Positions 17,175 through 27,430 of a stretch of 64,000 nucleotides of DNA are shown piece by piece (position 1 is the first letter of the stretch; each line of letters starts with the position of its first letter). This DNA is from Mucilaginibacter cryoferens (GTDB lineage: Bacteria > Bacteroidota > Bacteroidia > Sphingobacteriales > Sphingobacteriaceae): positions 62,001 to 126,000 of the forward strand of contig NZ_JACHCR010000002.1 in the NCBI RefSeq assembly GCF_014205845.1. The letters are read 5' to 3'. The position numbers were made by a program, and so were the translations under genes. The notes under the pieces are model-generated. The model saw nothing but the letters and a program-made list of their open reading frames with translations, was not told the DNA's origin and did not search any database.

Positions 17175-18794
17175 ATGCGTAAATTTACTAATCCGAGGCT
17201 ACTTTTCGTAGCCTTAGCTTTTGCCGGCACACTTGCAGCCGGTTGCAAAAAAGATCTTGCAACACCGGCCCAAAGCGCTGTCGACCCAACTTCAGTTTCA
17301 AAACTTAAAACAGAAGCGGTATCGCTTACCCAGGGTTTCGAGGTTGGTTCAACAAGCCCCAAAACGGCTTATGATGTTTCTCCCACTGGCTCAAGCAGCG
17401 GCGATAATGTTACTTTATCTGGCAATTCGTGGAATATGTACGATGCTCTTATAGGCAACCTTGCCGGCGATCTTAAAGCCGGTTCATGGGCAGGCCGTAT
17501 CCGTAACACGGGTAAAATTACCATGTTGTTTGATGTTACTACCGGCATTAGTTCGGTTACTATAAAAAGCGGCACCTACAGCGGCGACGCGGCAAGTACC
17601 TGGGGCCTGTTTTACTCTGTAGACGGCGGCACCAGCTGGACACAGGCAGGATCAACTATAACTACTACTTCAACCTTAACCTTATCAACTTTTACCATCA
17701 CAGGTGTAACCGGAACTGCCCGCCTCGAAATTCGTAAGCTAAGCGGCGGCACCAACCGTATTGATATCGACGATATCACCATTAACGATAACGCGGGTAC
17801 AGGCGGCGGAACCGGTGGTGGCGGTACCGTATTAACAGGTAAAAAATTCCTGTTTGATGCCAGTCACCTCGAAAACGCTGGCAGCGCCGATTGGCAGATT
17901 GATGCCGATGGTACCGAAAATGTACCGATCTACACCGGTGGTACTACTGTAGAAACTAAAGCACAACGTATACCAACCCCATCTTACACCGGTATTACCT
18001 CAACCACTGCCGAAACTTATTGGAGAGGTGCCCTTTCGTCGTGGGCCATTGAACTGGTTAAGCGTGGCGAGTTGGTAGAGTCGTTGCCAAGCGGATCGAC
18101 CATTACTTATGGTACATCTGCCGCGCAGGATCTGAGCAACTACGATGTATTTGTGGTAGTTGAACCTAACCGCTTATTTACTGCGGCCGAAAAAACAGCG
18201 TTGATAAATTTTGTAGCCAACGGTGGTGGCCTGTTTATGATTGCCGACCATACCGCTGCCACAACAGCGGGTACCGATGCAAACGGCTATAACCCATCAG
18301 ACAGGGATGGCGATGGTTACGATTCGCCGCGTGTGTGGAACGATCTGATGACCAACAACGGTATCAACAATAATAACCCTTTCGGTTTCAATATCAATTA
18401 TGTTGATATCAACGAAAGTCCATCAACCAATGTTTACACCGGCACAAATACCAACGCGCAGATTGTATTGAACGGTGCGGCAGGTACAGCTTCTAAACTG
18501 GCTTTTTATGATGGTTCTACGGCTACCTTGTTCCCGGCCAATAATTCAAGTGTGCAGGGCTTGTTCTGGCGTAACAGCGCTACCAACGGCGGCACGGCAA
18601 ATGCTATGGCTTTGTTGGCCACTTACGGCACAGGTCGCATAGTTTGGATAGGGGATAGCTCCGACGCTGATGACGGCACCGGAGATCCTAACGATAGCCT
18701 GTTCAATGGCTGGTCTGGCGATGCACCATCTGGTTACACTTCACATCCAGCTTTGCATTTAAATGCTTCGCTTTGGTTGGCTAAGGCGCAGTAA
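17175..18794 (+). CDS. Two-domain surface lipoprotein with a glutamine-amidotransferase-like fold
   Basis: A 539-residue lipoprotein: the signal ends in a lipobox AAGCKK (Cys24). Residues ~50-205 form a beta-sandwich of the kind attached to secreted Bacteroidota nucleases and proteases (GLFYSVDGGTSWTQAGS, ARLEIRKLSGGTNRIDIDDITI). A glycine-threonine linker (GTGGGTGGGG) follows. Residues ~220-539 look like a DUF4350/ThuA-like type 1 amidotransferase fold (KKFLFDASH, YDVFVVVEPN, VANGGGLFMIADH, GRIVWIGDSSDADDG). No catalytic Cys nucleophile is evident. A calcium-binding-like run DRDGDGYDSP is present. Function unknown, probably at the outer surface. Confidence 0.7.
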   Translation: MRKFTNPRLLFVALAFAGTLAAGCKKDLATPAQSAVDPTSVSKLKTEAVSLTQGFEVGSTSPKTAYDVSPTGSSSGDNVTLSGNSWNMYDALIGNLAGDLKAGSWAGRIRNTGKITMLFDVTTGISSVTIKSGTYSGDAASTWGLFYSVDGGTSWTQAGSTITTTSTLTLSTFTITGVTGTARLEIRKLSGGTNRIDIDDITINDNAGTGGGTGGGGTVLTGKKFLFDASHLENAGSADWQIDADGTENVPIYTGGTTVETKAQRIPTPSYTGITSTTAETYWRGALSSWAIELVKRGELVESLPSGSTITYGTSAAQDLSNYDVFVVVEPNRLFTAAEKTALINFVANGGGLFMIADHTAATTAGTDANGYNPSDRDGDGYDSPRVWNDLMTNNGINNNNPFGFNINYVDINESPSTNVYTGTNTNAQIVLNGAAGTASKLAFYDGSTATLFPANNSSVQGLFWRNSATNGGTANAMALLATYGTGRIVWIGDSSDADDGTGDPNDSLFNGWSGDAPSGYTSHPALHLNASLWLAKAQ

Positions 18795-18844
18795 AAGCCT
18801 AAGCTCAAGCCTCTCCAAACGGGACGGCTTGAAGTAGTAAACTG

Positions 18845-18880
18845 AAAACGTCCGGGTGCCAATAAGCGCCCGGACGTTTT
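18845..18880 (+). terminator. Terminator of the two-domain lipoprotein gene
   Basis: AAAACGTCCGGG (18845-18856) pairs with CCCGGACGTTTT (18869-18880), loop of about 12 bases, T-run at the end of the stem. Confidence 0.88.
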
Positions 18881-18981
18881 GTTCAATAATCAAATTAAAA
18901 TCCAAACAACATCATGGGTAGTTGGTTATATAAATGCAGGCAGCGATGAGCTGTTAATACCTCAAACAAAACATCATCACC

Positions 18982-19326
18982 ATGAAAAATTATGAAACTT
19001 TAGTGGATGCCACCAACGACCTTTTAAAAAGGGGATACACGGCCAATCTTACCTTAGATGGCGATACTATAAACGATAACAAACAAGGCATTCATATGGG
19101 TGGCGATGACTTTGAAATTGACGAATTTTATAGGTTTGAAGGTGCCAGTAACCCCGATGATACCTCCATAATTTATGCCGTATCATCAACCAGGTATAAG
19201 TTGAAAGGTATTTTAATAAACGCCTACGGCGCTTATGCAGATAATAGCTCATCGGCTATTGTGGCCAAGCTGCACCATGGCCAGGTAAGCCATCATTTGC
19301 ACAGGGAAGATAAGCCAGACGCGTAG
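18982..19326 (+). CDS. Conserved 114-residue hypothetical protein
   Basis: A small acidic protein opening with MKNYETLVDATNDLLKRGY. Similar Bacteroidota proteins have, as I recall, been labelled phosphoribosylpyrophosphate synthetase in databases. At 114 residues it cannot be that enzyme and has none of its PRPP or ATP motifs. The sequence is mixed alpha/beta with a histidine-rich end (LHHGQVSHHLHRED). No signal peptide. Single gene, followed by a repeat block. Confidence 0.7.
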   Translation: MKNYETLVDATNDLLKRGYTANLTLDGDTINDNKQGIHMGGDDFEIDEFYRFEGASNPDDTSIIYAVSSTRYKLKGILINAYGAYADNSSSAIVAKLHHGQVSHHLHREDKPDA

Positions 19327-19333
19327 TTTATTT

Positions 19334-19450
19334 AGATGTGCAGATTTTAAATTTCAGATGTGCAGATGATTGATTTGATAATGGTTTATTTCATCATTTG
19401 AAATCTGCACATCGTTTTTAAATCATTTGCACATCTGAAATCTGCATATC
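19334..19450. repeat. Inverted repeat block built on GATGTGCAGAT
   Basis: The words GATGTGCAGAT and TTTCAGATGTGCAGATGAT on the left are mirrored by ATCATTTGCACATCTGAAAT and CTGCACATC on the right. The block occupies the gap between two convergent small genes and can fold into a long imperfect hairpin, so it may terminate both. Confidence 0.8.
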
Positions 19451-19460
19451 TTTTTTCAAT

Positions 19461-20009
19461 TTACAATTCTTTCAATATCTTCTTCCCTCCCGATTGTATC
19501 GCTGCGCTGCCATTACGCATTAAAAACTGCATCTGGTTGCCAAGTTCTTCTTTTACCCAGGGAAAGGTGTCTTTAAGATTAAACAGTGCATAGCCTGCAA
19601 ATATCTTCACTGCAACCTTAGTACCGGGGTTTATCATCCAATCAAACAATTGTTCAACAACCGGTTCCAAATTAATTTCTTTCAGTTTTAGCTGTATGGA
19701 TGATAGTGCTTTGGCATCTGTTATGTGCATTGTTATTTTTGCATAATGCCGCATGCAACCCTGGTGTTTTACTTCTTTAAACCGCGAGATCATGTAGTAT
19801 AGGTCTGGCAGATAACTTTCCGCATCTTTTAAAAATACATTTTCCAGTAACCAGGCCGCGCGGAAAGCGACAGCTTTATTGGTGTGAAATGTAATATCTA
19901 TTAAATCGCGCAGTGCAAATTGTTGCTCCTTCAATATCCGGCTCAGTTCAAGCACCTTTAATTTGCCAATGGTATTGGCTATTTGCCCAATGAGTTCTGC
20001 CTGCGTCAT
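19461..20009 (-). CDS. HEAT-repeat-like helical protein
   Basis: A 182-residue all-helical protein with paired amphipathic helices of HEAT/ARM character: NKAVAFRAAWLLENVFL, YLPDLYYMISRFKEV, and PGTKVAVKIFAGYALFNL. No catalytic motif, signal or membrane segment. Likely a cytosolic protein-interaction module. It is divergent from the M16 peptidase gene. Related proteins in this phylum are unnamed as far as I know. Confidence 0.7.
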   Translation of the reverse strand: MTQAELIGQIANTIGKLKVLELSRILKEQQFALRDLIDITFHTNKAVAFRAAWLLENVFLKDAESYLPDLYYMISRFKEVKHQGCMRHYAKITMHITDAKALSSIQLKLKEINLEPVVEQLFDWMINPGTKVAVKIFAGYALFNLKDTFPWVKEELGNQMQFLMRNGSAAIQSGGKKILKEL

Positions 20010-20095
20010 AGTTAAAGTTAATAAGGAATTTTTTTATTTTCTTGATTCTTAACTCTTGATTCTTGCATCTTTCCGCCCATTGTCGGCAAAAGTTT

Positions 20096-20103
20096 TACAT
20101 TTG
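20096..20103 (+). promoter_or_regulatory. -7 element of the M16 peptidase operon
   Basis: TACATTTG matches TAnnTTTG and lies 22 bases before the ATG at 20126. Confidence 0.55.
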
Positions 20104-20125
20104 CTTTGTTTAAACGTAACTATTC

Positions 20126-21406
20126 ATGGTTAAATTCAACCGATTTACACTGGATAATGGCCTTAGGGTTATTGTTCACGAAGATAATACTACGCCTATG
20201 GCAGTGCTCAACATTCTATACGATGTTGGCGCACGTGACGAAGACCCCGGGCAAACCGGCTTTGCCCACTTATTTGAGCACCTGATGTTTGGTGGCTCTG
20301 TAAATATCCCAAGCTATGATGAACCTCTGCAAAGGGTAGGCGGCGAAAACAATGCTTTTACCAGCAACGATATCACCAACTATTACATCACCCTGCCGTC
20401 GGCCAATATAGAGACCGCCTTTTGGCTCGAAAGTGATCGTATGCTAAGTCTTGCCTTTAGCGAGAAAAGTCTGGAGGTGCAGCGCAACGTGGTAATAGAG
20501 GAGTTTAAGCAGCGTTACCTTAACCAGCCTTACGGCGATGTTTGGTTAAAACTGCGCCCGCTGGTTTATAAGGAGCATTCGTACCGTTGGGCAACCATAG
20601 GTAAAACTATTAAGCATATTGAGGATGCTAAAATTGAGGATGTAAAGGCGTTCTTTAAAAAGCACTACAATCCGCAAAATGCCATTATGGTAGTAGGCGG
20701 TAATATCACTACCGAAGAAGTAAAACAACTCTCCGAAAAATGGTTTGGATCTATCCCGGCAGGTGAAAAATACACCCGTAACTTGCCACAGGAGCCCGAG
20801 CAACACGAAGAGCGCCGCGAAACAGTAACCGCCAAAGTGCCCTTGAATGATGTATATATCGCTTTCCAGATGGGAGCCCGCCTGGATGACGATTATTACC
20901 CGGTTGAGTTATTGAGCGATATTCTTTCGCGCGGTCATTCATCACGCCTTTACCGCAGTTTGGTGCAGGATAAACAGATTTTTAGCGAAGTGCATGCCTA
21001 TATTACCAGCAGCCTGGATAAGGGTATGTTTGTGTTGGAGGGTAAGCCGCTGGAAAACATCAGCATTGAACAAGCCGAAGCTGCCCTTTGGGAAGAGTTG
21101 GAAAAAGTAAAAGATACCGAAATTCCGGCCGATGAGCTTACCAAGGTACAAAACAAAACCGAATCTACCATGGTGTTTTCCGAAATGTCGTTGCTGGATA
21201 AAGCCATGAACCTGGCCTCGTTTGAGCTTTTGGGCGATGCCGACCTGCTAAACCAGGAAACCGCCAAATACCTGGCAGTTACTGCTGCGCAGATAAAACA
21301 AGCTGCCAACAAGATATTCAGAAAAGATAATTCGTCAACACTGATTTATCTTGCCGAGCAAGCAGAGATAATGTCTGAATCAGCGTTTTCAGAATTAGAG
21401 AATTAA
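20126..21406 (+). CDS. M16-family zinc peptidase, catalytic subunit
   Basis: A 426-residue inverzincin. The inverted zinc motif HxxEH is intact (His48, Glu51, His52 in AHLFEHLMFGG), and the distal glutamate is expected in the segment around RNVVIEEFKQR. Both M16 halves (about 15-165 and 170-350) are recognisable. No signal peptide, so it acts in the cytosol, probably on peptides. The next gene, 63 bases on, encodes an M16 homologue without the zinc motif. Such pairs form active heterodimers of the mitochondrial-processing-peptidase type. Confidence 0.92.
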   Translation: MVKFNRFTLDNGLRVIVHEDNTTPMAVLNILYDVGARDEDPGQTGFAHLFEHLMFGGSVNIPSYDEPLQRVGGENNAFTSNDITNYYITLPSANIETAFWLESDRMLSLAFSEKSLEVQRNVVIEEFKQRYLNQPYGDVWLKLRPLVYKEHSYRWATIGKTIKHIEDAKIEDVKAFFKKHYNPQNAIMVVGGNITTEEVKQLSEKWFGSIPAGEKYTRNLPQEPEQHEERRETVTAKVPLNDVYIAFQMGARLDDDYYPVELLSDILSRGHSSRLYRSLVQDKQIFSEVHAYITSSLDKGMFVLEGKPLENISIEQAEAALWEELEKVKDTEIPADELTKVQNKTESTMVFSEMSLLDKAMNLASFELLGDADLLNQETAKYLAVTAAQIKQAANKIFRKDNSSTLIYLAEQAEIMSESAFSELEN

Positions 21407-21462
21407 CAGAATCAAAAGTAAATGGACAGGATTCTGAAAATTATTGAATCCTGTAAATTCTG
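21407..21462. repeat. Short inverted repeat between the two M16 genes
   Basis: CAGGATTCTG (21427-21436) and GAATCCTG (21446-21453) plus flanking CAGAATC/AATTCTG words form a compact palindromic unit. It may trim or stabilise the operon mRNA. Confidence 0.6.
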
Positions 21463-21469
21463 AGCACCA

Positions 21470-22753
21470 ATGACCACAATAGACAGAACATTAGCCCCCG
21501 ATTTTAAGGCTATAGATAATATAACGCTGATAAGGCCCGAGCATAAAAAGCTGGATAACGGTTGCAATATTTATTGCTTTAACTCCGGCGACCAGGAGTT
21601 GGTACGTATAGAGTGGATTTTTTGTAATCTGCGTTTTAACGTTAATAAGCCACTGTTAAACATGGCGGTTAATACCATGCTTACCGAGGGTACCACTACT
21701 TTAACGGCCGCCCAAATTGCCGATAAGGTAGATTTTTATGGCGCTTTTTTGCAAGTGGACTACGGGTACGAGTACTCGCAGGTAACCCTGTACAGCCTAA
21801 ACAAACACCTGCACCATACGCTGCCCGTTATTGTTGATATTTTAACCAATTCTACCTTCCCCGAAAAGGAACTCGAAACGTTTAAGCGTAACCAACAGCA
21901 AAAATTGCAGGTTAGTTTGCAAAAGAACGATATAGTTGGTCGCCGTAATTTTAACAAGGCTATATATGGCGATACCATTTATGGCGTTGGAGCAAGCTTT
22001 GATAATTACAAGGCTTTGCAGCGCGATGAGCTAATTGCTCACTACAGGGAGCAATACCAGCCATCAAATTGTACCATTGTAATTGCCGGTAAAATAGAAC
22101 CGGGAACATTAACACTTATCAACGATACCTTTGATAAAAACTGGACTAACGGCAATACCCCTGCCGATATTACCCAGCCAGAAATTGTACCAGCTAAAGA
22201 ATTGTTTTATTTAACCGAAAAGGCAGATGCACTACAATCGGCCATTAGGATAGGCAGGCCAATAGTAAACCGTAACCATCCCGATTTTCAGCCATTACAG
22301 GTTTTAAACACTGTTCTGGGCGGATATTTCGGATCGAGGCTGATGGCTAATATTCGCGAGGATAAAGGTTATACCTATGGTATAGGCTCGGGCTTAGGCT
22401 CATTTAAGCAAGGTGGTTCGTTCTCTATAGCTACCGAAGTAGGGGCTGATGTTTGTAAAGCCGCCCTGGCCGAAGTTGAAAAGGAGATCAATATCCTTAA
22501 AACAGAACTGATACCAGATGAAGAGCTATCGCTGGTGCGTAACTACATGCTGGGCTCGCTGTTAGGCAGCCTGGAGAACGTTTTCTCGCATGCCGATAAG
22601 TTTAAAAGCATCTATTTTGCTGGTTTAGATTATGATTATTACGACAGGTATGCTGCTACGGTAAAAAGTGTAGGCGCTGCAAGGTTGCAGGAATTGGCCA
22701 ATCAGTATTTAAACTTTGATGAGTTTTATAAAGTGATTGTAGGGAAATATTAA
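21470..22753 (+). CDS. M16-family peptidase, non-catalytic partner subunit
   Basis: A 427-residue M16 protein aligned in layout with its upstream neighbour but lacking HxxEH; the equivalent region reads LNMAVNTMLTEGTTTL. The C-terminal substrate-binding signature is kept (NIREDKGYTYGIGSGLGSF with the R and Y of the R-Y pair). In known two-subunit M16 enzymes one chain carries zinc and the other supplies the R-Y element, which fits this pair. Cytosolic, no signal peptide. Cotranscribed with the catalytic subunit. Confidence 0.9.
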   Translation: MTTIDRTLAPDFKAIDNITLIRPEHKKLDNGCNIYCFNSGDQELVRIEWIFCNLRFNVNKPLLNMAVNTMLTEGTTTLTAAQIADKVDFYGAFLQVDYGYEYSQVTLYSLNKHLHHTLPVIVDILTNSTFPEKELETFKRNQQQKLQVSLQKNDIVGRRNFNKAIYGDTIYGVGASFDNYKALQRDELIAHYREQYQPSNCTIVIAGKIEPGTLTLINDTFDKNWTNGNTPADITQPEIVPAKELFYLTEKADALQSAIRIGRPIVNRNHPDFQPLQVLNTVLGGYFGSRLMANIREDKGYTYGIGSGLGSFKQGGSFSIATEVGADVCKAALAEVEKEINILKTELIPDEELSLVRNYMLGSLLGSLENVFSHADKFKSIYFAGLDYDYYDRYAATVKSVGAARLQELANQYLNFDEFYKVIVGKY

Positions 22754-22756
22754 TTT

Positions 22757-22893
22757 TTGATTTCGGATTTCGGAATTGAGACTTTGGATTTTTATTTCTA
22801 AATCCGAAATTGAACATCCGAAATCCGAACTTTCTCCAATTATCACAGTAAGGCAATTTTTAAATAATTTCGGAATCGAACATTCGAAATCTC
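22757..22893. repeat. Inverted repeats of ATTTCGGAT type
   Basis: GATTTCGGATTTCGGA (22759-22774) is mirrored by ATCCGAAATCCGAA (22816-22829), with further degenerate copies (TTTCGGAATCGAACATTCGAA) to 22893. The block could end the M16 operon before guaB. Confidence 0.75.
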
Positions 22894-22904
22894 AAATAAT
22901 TTAT

Positions 22905-22912
22905 TACCTTTG
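22905..22912 (+). promoter_or_regulatory. -7 element of guaB
   Basis: TACCTTTG matches TAnnTTTG exactly; the ATG follows 36 bases later, leaving a leader of about 31 bases. Confidence 0.6.
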
Positions 22913-22938
22913 CCCGGCAAATAATAACTCCAAAATAA

Positions 22939-24423
<1,485 letters not shown>

Positions 24424-24469
24424 TTTTAGGTGGAGTAGGTGAGTGGTTTAAACAGATAAAGTATAACAA

Positions 24470-24520
24470 AGCCTGTTAGGTTACAAGTTTTTTACTTTTA
24501 ACCTAACAGGCTTTTATTTT
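24470..24520. terminator. Bidirectional terminator after guaB
   Basis: AGCCTGTTAGGTTA (24470-24483) pairs with TAACCTAACAGGCT (24499-24512), followed by a T-rich tract. It serves guaB and the convergent gene at 24531. Confidence 0.9.
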
Positions 24521-24530
24521 TATAGGTGTT

Positions 24531-25298
24531 TTATTGCCCGTTAACTGATGTTGACTTTGGAATTAGGCTATTGGAGGTTATTATTTTTATGGCCTGGTCC
24601 ATTGCAAAACCTTCTTTTAAAAGCGCATCGTAATATTTTTTGTTCAGTTTAGCGATCTCTGCTATTTTACCAGGCTGCTGATAGTACGCCAATTGCGCAT
24701 CCAGAATACTTTTGGCCATAGAAGCATACATGGGTACTACCGAGCTCATGGCACTTGCCATGTCATTAGCGCCGTTTAAAGATTGTCCGGGTCCATTAAC
24801 CGGTGGGGGAGGCAGTAACACAACATCTGTTACCTTTACACGCTGTTCTCCGGGCGATGAGTGTATAAGATCTACGTTGTAGAAATTTAAAAATGTTACG
24901 CCATCGGTTCTTTTGCCGGCGCGTTCAATAATGTCGATGCTTTTTGTATTGGCAGGTATCTTTTTAAAATATATCTTAAACGATAGTTTATCTCCTGCTT
25001 TTTTAAAAATATACCGGGTTTCGGGTGCTACGGCAACGTTTTCAGATTTTACATAGTCATAGTGCTTATTGTCAACATCGGTTTGAATATAGATTTCCTT
25101 ATTCAATATGAGCCAGGCATTATCGGTGGTGGCATACTGGTCTAAACTTACAATAGTATATTGCTTATCGGTTTCAATTTTGGTTATAATGCTGGCTGCA
25201 CTTTCTGTAACTTCTACCTGGGGATTTACAACGTTTTGAGCGAAAGAGGTGAGGCCGGTTGCAGCTAGTACGACAGTCAGGAATAAGGCTTTTTTCAT
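24531..25298 (-). CDS. Secreted protein of unknown function, 255 residues
   Basis: The signal peptide (KKALFLTVVLAATGLTSFA, cleavage before QNV) leads to a beta-rich domain of about 140 residues (DNAWLILNKEIYIQTDVDNKHY, TRYIFKKAGDKLSFKIYFKKIP). A proline-rich hinge (LLPPPPVNGPG) and a helical C-terminal tail (about 190-255) follow. Probably periplasmic or outer-membrane-facing. I do not recognise a family and see no catalytic motif. Confidence 0.7.
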   Translation of the reverse strand: MKKALFLTVVLAATGLTSFAQNVVNPQVEVTESAASIITKIETDKQYTIVSLDQYATTDNAWLILNKEIYIQTDVDNKHYDYVKSENVAVAPETRYIFKKAGDKLSFKIYFKKIPANTKSIDIIERAGKRTDGVTFLNFYNVDLIHSSPGEQRVKVTDVVLLPPPPVNGPGQSLNGANDMASAMSSVVPMYASMAKSILDAQLAYYQQPGKIAEIAKLNKKYYDALLKEGFAMDQAIKIITSNSLIPKSTSVNGQ

Positions 25299-25422
25299 AT
25301 GGCATTTGGTTTAAAAGGTTAGGATAAATGTATATCTACAATAATACCTTTTAAATGGATAAACCGGTTAACTTAATGGATAATAATATCGGTTTTTGCT
25401 GCGAAATGATTACCTGTAAAAT

Positions 25423-25430
25423 TATATTTG
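25423..25430 (+). promoter_or_regulatory. -7 element of the LOG-family gene, directly at its start codon
   Basis: TATATTTG matches TAnnTTTG and ends only 4 bases before ATG 25435. The transcription start should coincide with the A of the start codon, a leaderless arrangement. Confidence 0.65.
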
Positions 25431-25434
25431 CGGT

Positions 25435-26013
25435 ATGAAAGCTATCTGCGTATTCTGTGGTGCCAACTTTAATGGCGATCCTTTATTGAAACAGGCTATT
25501 GAACAATTGGCAGAAGTAATGGTAAGCCGGGAGATAACCCTGGTTTACGGCGGTGGTAAAGTTGGCGTAATGGGGCTTATTGCTGATGCTGTTTTAAGCA
25601 GAGGAGGTAAAGCAATAGGGGTGATCCCTCAGTTTTTGCTGGATAAAGAAGTTGGCCACACCGGTTTAACCCAGCTGCACATTGTACAAAACATGCACCA
25701 GCGCAAGCAAATGATGAGCGATCTGTGCGATGGCATTATAACCCTGCCCGGCGGACTGGGTACCCTCGAAGAGTTTTTTGAAGTACTCACCTGGTTGCAA
25801 TTAGGTTTACATACCCACCCAATAGGTTTACTAAATACCGGTGGCTATTACGATTCTTTATTGAAACAACTGGATGTAATGGTAGACCAAAAATTTTTGA
25901 AACCCACCAACCGCGAGCTGGTAATAACCTCCGGCGACCCCATAGAACTGGTAAGCCTGATGGACGGCTTCAACGCCACCCCGGCCGAAGTGTGGTTTAA
26001 AGACAGATTTTAG
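25435..26013 (+). CDS. LOG-family nucleotide 5'-monophosphate phosphoribohydrolase
   Basis: A 192-residue protein of the TIGR00730/LOG family, which splits ribose 5-phosphate from nucleoside monophosphates, in plants and some bacteria from cytokinin ribotides. The Rossmann-like start CVFCGAN, the phosphate loop YGGGKVGVMG (38-47) and the signature PGGLGTLEE (105-113) are all present. The natural substrate in this bacterium is unknown; AMP or cytokinin precursors are possible. A terminator follows at 26115-26145. Confidence 0.9.
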   Translation: MKAICVFCGANFNGDPLLKQAIEQLAEVMVSREITLVYGGGKVGVMGLIADAVLSRGGKAIGVIPQFLLDKEVGHTGLTQLHIVQNMHQRKQMMSDLCDGIITLPGGLGTLEEFFEVLTWLQLGLHTHPIGLLNTGGYYDSLLKQLDVMVDQKFLKPTNRELVITSGDPIELVSLMDGFNATPAEVWFKDRF

Positions 26014-26026
26014 GAGGAAGGATTTT

Positions 26027-26330
26027 TGGAGCAAGGAATAAGGATTTTGGGAGTAAGGTTTTTTGGATGTTCGGACTATCGGACAAGGAGATCTTTTAAC
26101 TACGATATATAAAAAGGCGATTGATAGCAATCGCCTCCTTTTATTTCCGGATGGTGTCAAAAAATGAGATCCCTGGGATCAGATATGCAACAATCATGTT
26201 TCTCTTTGAATCCACTCGTAAACTTGCCCCTTTTGTTGAAAAGACTGAACGTCCGAATATCCAAACATCCGAACGTTCAATCGTCCCAAGGTCCTTATTC
26301 CTTGCTACTACAAAAAACCTTACTCCCTAA
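26027..26330. repeat. Long imperfect inverted repeat with a nested terminator
   Basis: The left arm (about 26027-26090) contains AGCAAGGAATAAGGA, GGGAGTAAGGTTTTTTG and GATGTTCGGA. The right arm (about 26240-26330) contains their complements TCCTTATTCCTTGCT, CAAAAAACCTTACTCCC and TCCGAACG, but in shuffled order. Inside it, 26115-26123 and 26128-26136 form a terminator stem (AGGCGATTG/CAATCGCCT, loop ATAG) followed by CCTTTTATTT. No gene in this block. Confidence 0.75.
26115..26145 (+). terminator. Terminator of the LOG-family gene
   Basis: AGGCGATTG pairs perfectly with CAATCGCCT around ATAG, then CCTTTTATTT. Confidence 0.88.
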
Positions 26331-26331
26331 A

Positions 26332-27108
26332 CTAATTAACCTGGCTAATGGTCCAAAAATCGTCGGCAAGGTCGGTGCTGGTAATATAATCGTATGGCAT
26401 ATAAAAATAACCTTGTAAACCCCAGGCGCTACCCCAGCTGTTGCGGATAATGAAAGCGTTTTTGCTATCGTCGTAACCGGCAGCCATAACGGCATGGCCA
26501 CCTAAAACGCTTTCTGTTTTTGCGGGCATATTGAGTACCCCGCTTTGGGCAACAGCACTGCTTTCAAAGCTTTGGTAAACGGTAAAACCAAAAACAAAGG
26601 GATTGCCGGATGCCAGGCACGATTTTAACTCGTTGATGTTCATGTTGTTTAGCCTGGTATACTGTATAGCAAGATTTTTCTTAGCTGCTGTATATAAAGT
26701 TTTGGTAGGTTTTTTGGCAAATTTGGTAATATCATAAGGCCAAAGGGTTTCGTCGCAAACACCCAGGGTTGACACCGTTTTTACACCATCGCGCAGCTGT
26801 GCGCCGCTATCCTGGCTTACATGGCCTTCCAATGCGCGTTCGTTATAATAAATAAACAGGCGCGAAGGGTTAAATACAGCCAGTTTCTGCCTCATAAGCT
26901 CAAACTGAAATGCGCCGCCTATGGCGTTGGCTGTGCATGAGCCCAGCTGTCCCTGGTCATAAACCGGGGGGCATTGTGGTCGTAAATCTACCAATGGCGG
27001 TAAAGCAACGGCTAAAGCCAGTGGACTAACTATCGAATATCTTAAATCGCGGTGATCGGGCAGGTCGGGGGTCCAGCCGTAGTGTTTGGTTTGCTGAATC
27101 ATTGTCAT
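26332..27108 (-). CDS. Papain-like C1A cysteine peptidase
   Basis: A 258-residue cysteine peptidase with a complete active site: Cys58 in QGQLGSCTAN, His205 in GGHAVMAAGYDD and Asn223 in RNSWG. The oxyanion Gln is in DQGQLGS. No signal peptide and no long inhibitory propeptide are visible; only about 40 residues precede the core. It may therefore be cytosolic or exported by an unusual route. No adjacent inhibitor gene. Substrate unknown. Confidence 0.9.
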   Translation of the reverse strand: MTMIQQTKHYGWTPDLPDHRDLRYSIVSPLALAVALPPLVDLRPQCPPVYDQGQLGSCTANAIGGAFQFELMRQKLAVFNPSRLFIYYNERALEGHVSQDSGAQLRDGVKTVSTLGVCDETLWPYDITKFAKKPTKTLYTAAKKNLAIQYTRLNNMNINELKSCLASGNPFVFGFTVYQSFESSAVAQSGVLNMPAKTESVLGGHAVMAAGYDDSKNAFIIRNSWGSAWGLQGYFYMPYDYITSTDLADDFWTISQVN

Positions 27109-27430
27109 AATAAAGGAGGCTAAGTATTTGTTTGGTAAAGCTATATTGTTTGAGGTTAATACGTATACGTGTTTTTACGTTAATTAAAACGTATTGCTAC
27201 TGTATTATATTTAGCTAAAAGTAGAATGGATAAAGCCTAAAGCTAATGGATTGATTTTTAGCATTATTACTTTGGATTACGTGAGATTTATTAACAGATG
27301 CTATATATTACAGGTAGAAGCACCAGCAACCTGCCGATTAAAATTTAAGCTGCCAACAGAAAACTGCAAACTAAAAATTAGCTTTGCCAAAGTAATTATC
27401 CCTAAATTACGTTTCCTATATAAACCAATT
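27109..27430. other. Divergent intergenic region
   Basis: Between the divergent peptidase and carboxylase genes. It contains the 10-base palindrome ACGTATACGT (27161-27170) and a second palindrome-like stretch ACGTTAATTAAAACGT (27177-27192). A candidate weak -7 element TACGTTTC lies near 27406. An open frame continues upstream from the carboxylase ATG to 27251, but its residues do not resemble the family. Confidence 0.55.

Noticed and set aside
27251..27430. 60-residue N-terminal extension of the carboxylase subunit
   Set aside because: The residues are unlike the family, and the internal ATG at 27431 fits the known N-terminus and follows a weak -7 element.
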